Origin: Cheilinus undulatus
Taxonomy: Eukaryota; Chordata; Actinopteri; Labriformes; Labridae
Assembly: GCF_018320785.1 (NCBI RefSeq)
Contig: NC_054876.1
Coordinates: 22,776,212 to 22,840,211, forward strand
Direction of reading: 5' to 3'
Length of the DNA stretch: 64,000 bases
This document shows, piece by piece, positions 1-17,325 of this stretch. Positions within the stretch are counted from its first letter, which is position 1. Each line of letters begins with the position of its first letter. The position numbers and the translations under genes are program-made. The notes below the pieces were generated by a model that saw only the letters and a program-made list of their open reading frames with translations, was not told the DNA's origin and searched no databases.

Positions 1-1178
1 GAAGTCACCTCCCACTCTGGCTGTAGTGTCAGAGAGATAAGGAAGCAGCTTTTTACTGTACATTTATTATTCTGCATTCGATTTAGTCCTGGATGCCCCA
101 CTACATCTCTGACTGAAGATTTTAAAGAACTGAGGTGAAGACTGTGCGGTTTTTAGGCAGTAGCTGTTGTAATCTGAGGGCTTGTTGACTTCTCTATTGC
201 GATCTTTCAGTGGGCTTGCATGTGGGAAACTAACATTAAGTTACAGCACTTCAGTTAAAACATGTGACTGACCCGATACTGTTCATGAGCATCTTCTCTG
301 TAAGAAGGAATTTGAATAACTTTCTGTCACTGTGACATCAGCAGTTCAAGATAATGCCTCATTTCAACACCATGACTAAAGACAACTGTACTTCCTTCAG
401 GGGATAAGCTGAAGAAACACCAATACCATGGTATACTGCAAGCCTTAACTGTAGGACTAATGAGTATTATCAGGATGAGTTAACCATATCAGAACAGAAA
501 GGGAGTTGGTGCCCAGGACATACAAGAGATGTAAATCACAAGTTTCCAAAGGATCAAATTATGAATCTATTGTTTAAATAATGAGAAAAATGATTTGTTA
601 ATAACAAATGTCTTCCATGAAATGATTGCATTATCATACAATCCTCAGGCCTGAGACTGATATGAAATATCATTATGCTGAATCATTGCAACCATTACAT
701 TTACATACATTAAGATCTGAAACTTTTATTTGTGAACTCTTCCACACATTCAGAAAGAAAGGTTTATTCTCATTGTGTCATTTAATTTAATATACCTTCC
801 TGTCAAAGACAGGATTGGATGGGCACACTGACACAAACATACCCTGGGATTTTAAAAATCTTAAAGGTGATTACATAAAGTAATGCTTTCTAAACTTCAT
901 TAATTATATTAAATAATGCAAAGTTGTGCCAAAAAACAGACTGACCCAGGACAATAATTAAAGGTTAAATTGACCTGGAAGCATTACACCTGATCCCGTA
1001 CGTATTGATCTGGCAGGTCAGTTCATCCTGTCTCATATGCGTCACTCAGGCTCATGTTACTTTGCTCAAACACACCTCTGAAGTCTCTATCGTGTTACAT
1101 CCTACATCATGTCATTTCATCTCACCATGTCACTCTTTAACCGTCACACTCCCTTTTACCTTGCACTCATCTCTTTAG
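1..1178 (+). other. intron of limk1-like gene, upstream part
   Basis: AT-rich sequence ending in a polypyrimidine stretch and an AG at 1177-1178, the acceptor of the first visible limk1 exon. I see no exon for the first half of LIM1 here; it must lie before the window. No clear repeat was recognised. Confidence 0.6.
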
Positions 1179-8679
<7,501 letters not shown>

Positions 8680-9100
8680 CTACTAAACCTGATGGTAAAG
8701 ATGGGGAAAATATACAAAAGGACAGTCTGAGGGACACACAACTATGCCTTTCACACAAACAGAAATGAATGGGAATGTGAAAAGACTCGTTAATAATCAG
8801 ATTGCTCTGTTAACAAGTATTTATGAGGTTTCAACTGATCCTGAAATGAGTAAAAGGCCACATAAGTATTTTAGCATTCAACATTAAGGACCTATGAGCT
8901 GCTACGTGCTTTTGATAAGGAATCACATAATTTTCATTAATGAAGCATTTTTCAGTTAATAGACCATGTAATGTTGTTATTTTGTAATTGGCTTAAACAA
9001 ATCTTTGGCATTTTTAGGTATTTTTCTAAGCAAAATAATTTCCCATCCAATTCAGGCAAATTGTAGCAGTAACCCAGCACCGCCAGCCTTGGATCCTCTT
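8680..9100 (+). other. limk1 3' untranslated region (likely)
   Basis: AT-rich non-coding sequence directly after the limk1 stop at 8677-8679. I see no AATAAA before the inverted-repeat element that starts at 9101; ATTAAA and AATAAA motifs occur inside that element's left arm (about 9145-9170), so the transposon may supply the poly(A) signal. Confidence 0.4.
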
Positions 9101-10670
9101 TTAGCGCCATTTTTGACAGAGAAAATAATTTTGGGCAAGTCAAGATTAAAGTCAAAATGACGAGAATAAAGTCGAAATTTCGAGATTAAAGTTGAAACTT
9201 GTTTTTACTAACAGCGGATCATAGACGCTGTGTGTTTATCAATGAGAGAATCTCTTAGTTGTTAAATCCAATAATGAGGTATAATTTCACTTATTCATTA
9301 CTATGATGCATAAGGCATTTTGTAGAGACAGTCATGATTCTCTGTTATTGTCTTAAATACTCATACATCAACAGGAGAGAACAGCTCTCGTCTTTCTTTC
9401 TGTCTGATCACAGATGCACAGGTGACAGACTCAATCTCGGTAATGGGAGAGCGAAGGGAGATTCGTTTATTTGTTGTGGTGGGATAGACAACAATATAAA
9501 CAAATCTACTGACATATCTGAAGGGAAGCATGAAGGCGCAGCAAGAAAGCAGCAATTAAAAACATATGGGTATTTTTTTAATTTCTAAATTCCATACACA
9601 AATGCAATGTACATCGTGTACATGGCGTTCGTCAGGTAACATTTTCTGTATCAGACACAACACTGTGAACTAGAGTTTCCAATACAACATGTGACAAAGT
9701 GTTCCCTTTTTGCCTTTTTTAAACATTTTGTCATTAGCAGCAGCCTATGATAAATAAAAGAACGATCAATCTCCCTTCGCTCTCCCATTACGTAAGACAC
9801 TATATTTAAGACACTAACAGAGAATTGTGACGGTCCCTAGAGTATGCCTTATGCCTCATATCAATGAAAATGTGAAATTATACCTTATTATTGGATTTAA
9901 CAACAAAGAGAATGTCTCTTTGACACATAAACACCAATGTGGCAAAAAATGAAAAGCCAAAAAATGAAGCCAATGCGGAAGTGCAAAAAAAATTGCTATA
10001 ACGTGAGTGTCCACTTGAGGCTGGCTGCAGGAACACCGGAAGTCAAGTCTGCACACATGTTTAACAGTCGGTTTTGACAAAACAAAATAAACTGGTTTAC
10101 AGCCTGGTTCAAAACACCAAACGTGTCTTATTAGCTAGTGTCTTATTGTGCTCCCACTGTACGGGGGATGAATTTTTTTGTACCACAATCGTTTGGATTA
10201 TATTAAGGATGGACTGGCGTGTTTCATTTGATTGACAGATAGCTCGGCAGGCAGAGGCTCCGTTTCTGTCAACCAGAATGCTAGCTAGCAGTCTGACAGG
10301 AAGCCGCGCTTAGTGGGCGGGCTGTTAGGTTGATCCAAAGTTTGGTTGAGACCGTGATTTCAATATGGGAGACTTCACGGATTGGCTTCAACAACCGTTT
10401 GAGTCGGCCTATTGTAAGGAGACGACTGACATCACATGGGGTTTATCCAATTCTTTCTCCAGTCTATGATAAACACACAGCACCTATGATCTGCTAGTAA
10501 TAACAAGTTTCAACTTTTTTCTCATCATTTCGACTTTAATCTCAAAATTGTGTTTCAACTTCACTCTCTAAATTTCGACTTTATTTTCAAAATTTTCGAA
10601 TTTATTCTCGTCATTTCGACTTTAATCTCGACTTGCCTAAAATTATTTTCTCCATCAAAAATGGCCCTAA
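9101..10670. mobile_element. palindromic (foldback-like) non-autonomous element
   Basis: Both ends match as inverted repeats: TTAGCGCCATTTTTGA at 9101 and the complement of TTAGGGCCATTTTTGATGG ending at 10670. Inside the tips lie repeats of an AAAGTCGAAAT-like motif in opposite orientation on the two sides (about 9137-9200 and 10510-10635). The left arm continues to about 9465. Its complement is split on the right into 9766-9934 and 10469-10670. Examples are TAATGGGAGAGCGAAGGGAG at 9440 and its complement at 9769-9790. No transposase is encoded. No clear target duplication of the outer element was found. Confidence 0.75.
9935..10468. mobile_element. nested repeat inserted in the palindrome's right arm
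   Basis: This 534-bp segment interrupts the right arm of the surrounding element. ATAAACAC occurs directly on both sides (9927-9934 and 10469-10476), as expected for an 8-bp target-site duplication (hAT-like). The sequence (CCACTTGAGGCTGGCTGCAG, ATTGACAGATAGCTCGGCAG, and CAGTCTATG at the right edge) resembles a very common teleost non-autonomous repeat. I recognise it only from memory and give it no family name. Confidence 0.7.
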
Positions 10671-11443
10671 CCGCTTCCGTACATCTCAATGCCTTGATTA
10701 AACAAGAGTATAATCGAACACAGCCTCTGGACAAATTTATCTCTGTTTCAAAATACTGCTAAACCACATTGTTCCCATAAGATACTATTGGCACGTCAGT
10801 TAGATGTTGTTCACATAGGGTAAAGACGATTGTGGCAGCAAGGCAACTAGTTTTGGCTGTGTTACACTTTAGATGGAGCGTTTGATCAGGACTGTGGGCC
10901 TGAAATGATAAAAATGTTGTTAATAAGTTTAACCGACTCACAAGGGATCCAGTGTTATTTTTTTTTTTGTTTTGCCAGCTCATGGAACAGCCATCTCTAG
11001 GCATTTTCTGTGATCTACCTGAATCTCTCTTTTCTTATCAGACGGCATGTATGATAATTTTTCGTATTCATTTCAAGCTAAAAACTGGCCAACAAATATA
11101 TAAGTTGGGCTCTAGTTTCAATCTGTGAACGCTGTGAAACATATGTCACTTTCAAGCTACAACCCATGGCTCGGTTATTTTTCAGAAGGACACCTTGATG
11201 TATTTTCTGTTTTGTACATTTTTTGCAAAGCATACAAAATAAATACAGAGAACTGTGAACACCTCATGTTAAAGGCAAAACTGTGGTAGGTTAAATAAAG
11301 TACAGAAGTACAAATTTCGTTAAAACTATTAATTCAGGGGAATATTTTAAAACATAGCATAAAATAACTCATTATTTCACCTATCTTTTTTAAATTTGCT
11401 ATTTGCTGATTATCAAGTGCAGTCCTTTACCAAGGATACACCT
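10671..11443. other. intergenic, nothing recognised
   Basis: Non-coding AT-rich sequence between two mobile elements. Short open frames on both strands look like chance. No RNA gene or repeat boundary was seen. Confidence 0.5.
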
Positions 11444-12734
11444 TAGTGACGGGTTGTTCGTGAATGAGTCTGTTCAAAGAGCCAGCTCGCTCCTGTTTGA
11501 GGGTTATTTTAATTAATGTTTTATATCAGGTGTGTCATACACTACAGCCAGTGAGCAGATTTCATCTGACCTGCAAGGTGAGACAGTAGCTATATTTTAA
11601 AAAATTATTACATGATATTTTCAGCAATTCAAAAAATATAGCATAGCTGTAGTAAAATGCCAGCATGAACATCACTCATAGTAATGACTGCTAAAATTTA
11701 GACCTAAATTTGGCAGGTCTCATATGTTCCTTTTCATGACTTGGGAATTTGGAAAATAAATATCTGGAGGTTCTGTTGTCATTTTTCATAAAATGGTAAT
11801 CGTGCCTAATCTGGCACGCCAGATGGATGTGTGAACCACTTAGACAGCGTTTGGGAAAGGGCAGAGCCTTTGAAAAAAAAAAAAATTGGAGGGTGATTGG
11901 ACGAATGTTCTGTCACATCTTTACGGGCCAATCAGAGCAACAAAACACGTGACGTAGCCGCTACCAAGCTTGCGCCCTTACCGAAGGAGTAAACTCCATA
12001 GAGAACTGCATATCACAAACCATGGCAACTGTAGACATATCAGTACACGACTTTTGTCGTTTTTGAAAAGAAAACAACTCACTGCTGTTCTTTGTTCTTC
12101 TTTTAACAAAGAAATGTCAGCAAGTTCTGATAAAACTGGTGCTTTAGCAGCATCCATGCTAATGTCTTCCGCCATATTTGCACTGGCCTCTTGTTGCTGC
12201 TTGCATGTGTCACGACTCCGCAGCACCCGAAAGTACTGCTCCTTGACGCTGATTGGTCCTGTCACTTTCTAACTGGGCCCAAACGGTTCAGACGGGAGCT
12301 TTGCAAGATGGAAACATGGAAACGGGCGTATCCATCTGCTTTGCAAGGTTACATCATCTCAGGTACCTGCACCACAACACTCCTCATGACATTGCAGTGG
12401 GAACTGGATCTTACCAGAAAATGAATGGAGGCACAGCAGTTTGTTTTCGACTCCATCAAAACAATGCATGGCACACTTGAAGCGTGCTATGTCACGGTAA
12501 GCAAAAAGATGACATATTTTTCATCCATTTAAAAATGTTGCATAGTTGGGGTAAAATACTAATACAAGTATTAATCACATGTCTTGACACTGCTAAATTT
12601 AACAAGTCAAAAAGCCAAACAGTTACTCCAGTGAGGAGCCATTTGGGAGCCTAAAGAGCTGGCTTTTTTTTTTTTTTACTGAGTTGAGCCAAATGATACG
12701 ACTCACTGAAAAGGGACCAAATGTCCCATCACTA
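11444..12734. mobile_element. hAT-like element with TAGTGAYGGG termini
   Basis: Left end TAGTGACGGGTTGTTCGTGA at 11444 and right end TGTCCCATCACTA finishing at 12734 are inverted. Further inside, AAAGAGCCAGCTC on the left matches GAGCTGGCTTTT on the right. These ends are typical of a fish hAT-like family. The interior carries a helicase-like fragment on the minus strand (separate entry) and two direct copies of a stretch of about 85 bp (about 11617-11700 and 12510-12600). A poly-A run lies at 11872-11884. No complete transposase is present. Confidence 0.65.
12040..12175 (-). pseudogene. RecQ-helicase-like N-terminal fragment (transposon-borne)
   Basis: Read leftward from an ATG at 12175-12173 the frame gives MAEDISMDAAKAPV, then LSELADISLLKEEQRTAVSC followed by FLFKNDK. 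The pattern L-K-x-E-Q-x-x-A-(x)3-F-L-x-x-x-D is the usual start of RecQ-family helicases, just before the Walker A loop. No PTGxGKS is seen downstream, so the fragment stops before the ATPase core. Fish genomes contain many small RecQ-like copies; this looks like a truncated one carried in the surrounding hAT-like repeat. The family call rests on about 40 residues. Confidence 0.5.
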
Positions 12735-13499
12735 CAACATCTGAAATAGAAATGCTATAACCTAATATCGTCTCTGGCTTTTTTTAAGCATGAGAAGCAC
12801 AAATGAATACTTAAAAGAAAACACTGTAAGAACAAGGTTTTACACATTCACCTGTTATTGGTTGGAGAGGTTTCCTTCTCTGGGAAATATGAGTACAGCT
12901 TTCTCTCAAAGATGTAGTTGCCGTCACCTCTGTGCCATTTATCTGCTATGTAGCTAGCTTCAAGTAAACTCCAGTTAACCTGGGTTAGTTTTTAGGGGAA
13001 GAATTACACACATAAGTGACAAGTTATTTTTAAAGACATAATAAGATTTATATCAAAGCTCCAAAGATGCACTTTTCGGTCAAAATGTAGAAAAATAATC
13101 ATATTTTTCATCAGCTAGCCCTTTTATTCAGTGCTTGTTAATTTCGACGTTTTTCCCTCGTTCGGGTGAATGCTGGTAGTTCATTACAGAAATAACAGGA
13201 TGGTTACATACACATCTTAAAATGTGAGTATTTTTCCATTCAAAGTACAGGGAAGGGGTAACGCATTTCAGTGGTTAAAAAGTCGCCCAAGTTCGTCTGT
13301 CTATGGTCTGTCTCCTTTAATATTGTTATATTTTTTGGACTGAGTTATGAGCTCAAGCAAATGTTTTCATAAAGATAAAACAATTAATTAAAGTATACAT
13401 TATTTATATATCAGTAACAGTGACAGAAAGAGTTGTGTAAGAAGTGAAGTATTCTAGCTGTTGTTAGCATACCGTAGCTAATAAAGTCATATCACTTAC
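12735..13499. other. intergenic, nothing recognised
   Basis: AT-rich sequence between the hAT-like element and the candidate septin 4 upstream exon. No coding similarity and no repeat ends were recognised. Confidence 0.45.
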
Positions 13500-13807
13500 G
13501 TTAGCTGTTCAGGGTATTAAACCTCGCCCTGCCTGCTCTCTGTCTGCTACTCTCGGTTGTTTGCAACTTCAAACCTCAGAGCGACAACACCCAGCGGGCA
13601 TAATCCGGAGCTCATGAATGGACACACAACATTTAGATAATACGGCTCCTGATATCTAATGGTTTCTTGTAGTGTGGTCTTTAAACGTCACTTACACAGT
13701 AGCTCAGTCCTTTCGTGCAGTCTTTGACCCTGGGGACAGCTTGAAGAGTCGGTGGTGCATCATGGAGCACATGTCCTCTCCGGTCAGGTTCCGCAACAAT
13801 AAGAAAG
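13500..13807 (+). promoter_or_regulatory. sept4: candidate upstream promoter/first exon of septin 4
   Basis: A locally GC-richer, CpG-containing island in AT-rich surroundings, ending in a good donor (AAAG/GTAACG, cut after 13807). A short frame from the ATG at 13762 (MEHMSSPVRFRNNKKG) runs into the donor in phase 1. The septin exon at 17275 needs phase 0. If spliced to it directly, the frame meets a stop after a few codons and would act as an upstream ORF, with septin translation starting at 17326. An undetected small exon between them is the alternative. No TATA box was identified. Confidence 0.3.
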
Positions 13808-14022
13808 GTAACGTTTACTTTATAACAGCTGACACCTGCAGTCCACAAAAGTTGTACTGAAGAGTCGTATTTGTGTTCATGTTAAAAACATTACCACAGG
13901 CATTAATATGATGCTTGTATACATAATTGTGTTTGGTGTTTCTATAGTTGATTCCCTTTTGGCCATGATTAATTTATTTATATCCCCTACTACTAGATTC
14001 TGTAAGCATAGACCTGCAGATA

Positions 14023-14044
14023 ATATATATGTGTGTGTGTGTGT
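14023..14044. repeat. AT/TG microsatellite
   Basis: A short ATATAT run followed by a (TG)n tract in otherwise unremarkable intergenic sequence. I see no gene between 13808 and 15019. Confidence 0.85.
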
Positions 14045-15019
14045 TATGGATCAACAAGTAATCTTTACTGTTTTTATTGTCCATATTATGAAACAAGTGC
14101 GCCGATATTTTTACTTCCTGTTATACATATTTTTTTCTGATTTGTCCCCCTTTCTCAAAAAGCAGCAACTTCTTTGGAAAAAGAGGTGGGAAAAGTTGGT
14201 ATAGTATTTATTGATTTTTTTTATGCTGTGTGTGCTCCTTTTGTGTTTGTGTGTTTGTTAAAGAGTTAAATCTCCAACCCCCAAACCCTGCTAGAGTATT
14301 AGAAGCTGGGTTAAGCCTACTGCAGAGCTTTGTGGGTAATGAGAGCTGACAGGTACAGGGATGCCAGGAAAACCCTGATCAGGCTAGCACCACTGTGGAG
14401 TTTGTTGTTCTACAATCTTTGGACAGGGTAAGTAGGGTGATGTTATATTGAACAGATGTGCATCTCCTCTCAAATCAAGGTGAAGACATGCCTTTCCATG
14501 CAGCTCATGGTAGCAGCTCGGGTAAAGACATAACCTGTGAGTGTGAGGTGACCACTAGCTATATGTGCATAAGCTCTGCACTGAGAGAGCCATTCTAAAA
14601 ATGTCACTTTGCTCTATTTAGTATATCTAGATGGTGTTTACTAACCCCAGCTTCTTAAAGAGTGTTGTTTCCCTGCTTACTCTGCCTGGACAGATGGATG
14701 AGGGACTCTGTAATAGTATAATGGGATCACAGGTCAGGGATAATCAGTGAAGAAAGAGTAAAGTGAGCAACTACAACAGAAGACCTCATCAGGAGCATAG
14801 TCCTGACCGAAGCCAGCAACAGCCACTGTTTTTCTTTATTCCTGTGGTGTTGTCATTGTGCCATATCAGATAGTTTTATTTCAGAACCCTGAAAAATAAG
14901 TGGGCAATTGTAGTAGTATTGTTTAATCTTAGATTTTCTAAAGCAAGACTTAAAATTTCTTTAGCATGTTAATTCTTCCAAATCTCTCACCTGAGCTTAC
15001 CTTCAGCTGAGAAAAAAAT

Positions 15020-15433
15020 AGGGATGCACAATATAATCAGCCTGATATCAGCAGACAGATAAAGGCATATATCAGTATTGGCAGATATCAAAATTTTTGC
15101 AGAAATTTCAATCTGATATTTTGGCCTGAATATCAGCATATATCGACTGTAAAATTTGGCCATATATAATAATAAATTAGTGGAGTTTTAGGCTGAACCA
15201 ACAGACCTGTGTAAGTTGAGATCTTTTTCTTTATTCATCCTCATACTTTAAACTTTGAAGTGTGTTTTAAGAAAAAAAAGGTTATTTCTTTTGTCATCCT
15301 CAAACCTTAAATTGTGTTCAAAGGATTAAACTTTTAGTTATGTAAAACATATTTAAATATTGGTATTTATATCGGAATCAGCTAAAATGAATCTGTATAT
15401 ATCAGCATATCAGAACGTAAATTGTGCATCCCT
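15020..15433. mobile_element. small hAT-like non-autonomous element
   Basis: 414 bp bounded by AGGGATGCACAAT at 15020 and ATTGTGCATCCCT ending at 15433. The flanks AAAAAAAT (15012-15019) and AAAATAAT (15434-15441) match at seven of eight positions, a likely 8-bp target duplication. The interior has repeated GATATCAG / CATATATCAG motifs and no coding capacity. The termini are typical of hAT-related MITEs in fish. Confidence 0.8.
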
Positions 15434-15635
15434 AAAATAATACGTTGAAAAACTGCTGCCACAGCGTCAGTGGACAGTAAAAGTGGCCATGTACTCATCT
15501 GGGTTTGAAGCATGTTGGGGTTTGGCACAGCCACAAAGGGGTCACACCATGAAGTGAGAGCAAACAGTGTAAATGCCCTGGAAACCAGACTGAGCAGTGT
15601 CATATCAGGTTTACTTTGCATGACTTTACCAGCAC

Positions 15636-16851
15636 CTTTACAAATAAACTGAGCACAAAAGTAAGGAAATTTGTGTTTGGCAGATTATTTCTTTGTTGTA
15701 ATGACACTTTTTGCCATAAATCTTGAACTCTTGGAAAACATTTTTATTTTGTTGTTTAATGGCACTACATTCGTAAGGAGCATGCATTTGTGGGATGAGC
15801 AGCAGAGCTGAGTATGTGGGTTGCACCCATGAAAAATTTGCGAAATCTTCTCTGCTAATGCCAAACAGCTTATCCTGCTACTGACTCTTGTTTGATGTTG
15901 TTTGGTGGATTGGATGATTGAAGTCTCACGGTTTCACAATTTGTTCACTGAACAAACACAAGCCCCTGAAGAGTGTGGTAGAACCATACACAGCCACAAT
16001 AGCCTGGCACCTCCTCGTGTTGGTCACCAGCCTGGCCACACACTGCTGTGGGATGGCATCCCATTCTTCAACCAGTGTTTGTCACAAGTCAGGCAAGTCA
16101 CTCTGGCACGAACAGCACGCCCAAGTTGATCCCACAGGTGGTAAGTGGGGTTGATGTAAGGACTGCTGCCACTCCCAAATTCTGGAGATAGTCTCTGATA
16201 AACCCTGCTCTGTAGGGGTGAGCGTTGTCACCTTGTAGGATAGAGGTATTGCATTGAGGTTTCCTCCAGTGATGACAAGCCTTGTTTTTCCATGTGAGGC
16301 AGATGCCGCCCCACACCCTCACACTGCCTCCACCAGACTGAAAGGCAGTCGTGGCAGGCCTCCTTGCAGCCCTATCAGACCAGAGATTACCTGCATAGAG
16401 TCTGTTAAGTACTGATAGAGTGAGGAAACGGTCTTCATGGGGTGTTGTCTTCTCTCGATGCCCACTTCATGGCCTGTCTCTGACATCCCCTGTTATATAG
16501 AACTGCGACTTCAGTCTGGAGATGGTACTAGTTCTCACTCTGAATATTGTTACAACTTGGTTTTGTGGAACACCAGCTAGGGCTACCAGAAGCTCAAAAC
16601 AAGAGTCAATAGCAACAGCAGAATAAGCTGTTTGGAATTGGCAGAGAAGATATGGCAAATTTTTCATGGATGCAAGCCACATACTCAGCTCTCATGCTCG
16701 TGCATGTTCCTTACAAAGGTAGCAGCATTTTAAAAGGGTAATAAACAGGCTTTCCAACAGTATAAGATTTATTGCCAAGAAACATTGTTACAACAAAGAA
16801 ACAATGTACCAAACACAAATTCCCTTACCTTTTGTGCTAAGTTTGTAAAGT
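15636..16851 (-). mobile_element. Tc1-like transposon with broken transposase
   Basis: About 1.2 kb with imperfect inverted ends: AGCACAAAAGTAAGGAAATT near 15652 and its near-complement ending around 16840. The transposase is on the minus strand. One piece (16682-16467) contains VVTIFRVRTSTISRLKSQF, the N-terminal helix-turn-helix region. A second (16322-16098) has RVWGGICLTWKNKA and GDNAHPYRAGFIRDYLQNLG, the catalytic-core region with Asp in the QxDNAxPH-like block. The pieces lie in different frames, so the gene is dead. The interval 16852-17274 has nothing recognisable. Confidence 0.8.
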
Positions 16852-17325
16852 GTTTACATGAAGCAAGGAGGGGGATTCTAATTACACAAGCAAAGTTTGA
16901 GACAGCTTAGACCACATGTATTTTAGGAAATGCTACTTTCCTGTTTCATTGTGAGACATCAAACTTTGATGAGCCACCGCAGACATGACCTCAGACTTTT
17001 GTACATGAATCATTTAACTTTTATTTTGTAAGATATTTTTAAGCTGTACAACCACTATAATGTTAGATCAGATGAACCCCATGGAAAGAATTAATCCAAG
17101 AAGATCCCTGGAATAAGGTAAAAAATGAACCAGGTTTTAGAAATGGTGTTTTGTCAAATCTCTTGTGATTGGGATGAGTCCCTGTTTTTGAAAAGATTAG
17201 AAAATAGGAAAATATAGAGAAGCCCTTACATTTTAAACCCTGATGTTAAATCATATGTTTTTCTCCTGTCCTAGTTTTCCAGCCTGTCCATTGAGGACCA
17301 AGAGGACACTCAGTTTCCTTTTGCT

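Noticed and set aside
13672-13807. Coding first exon of septin 4 joined directly to 17275
   Set aside because: Phase 1 end does not fit the phase 0 acceptor; the joined frame stops within a few codons, so kept only as an untranslated-exon candidate.
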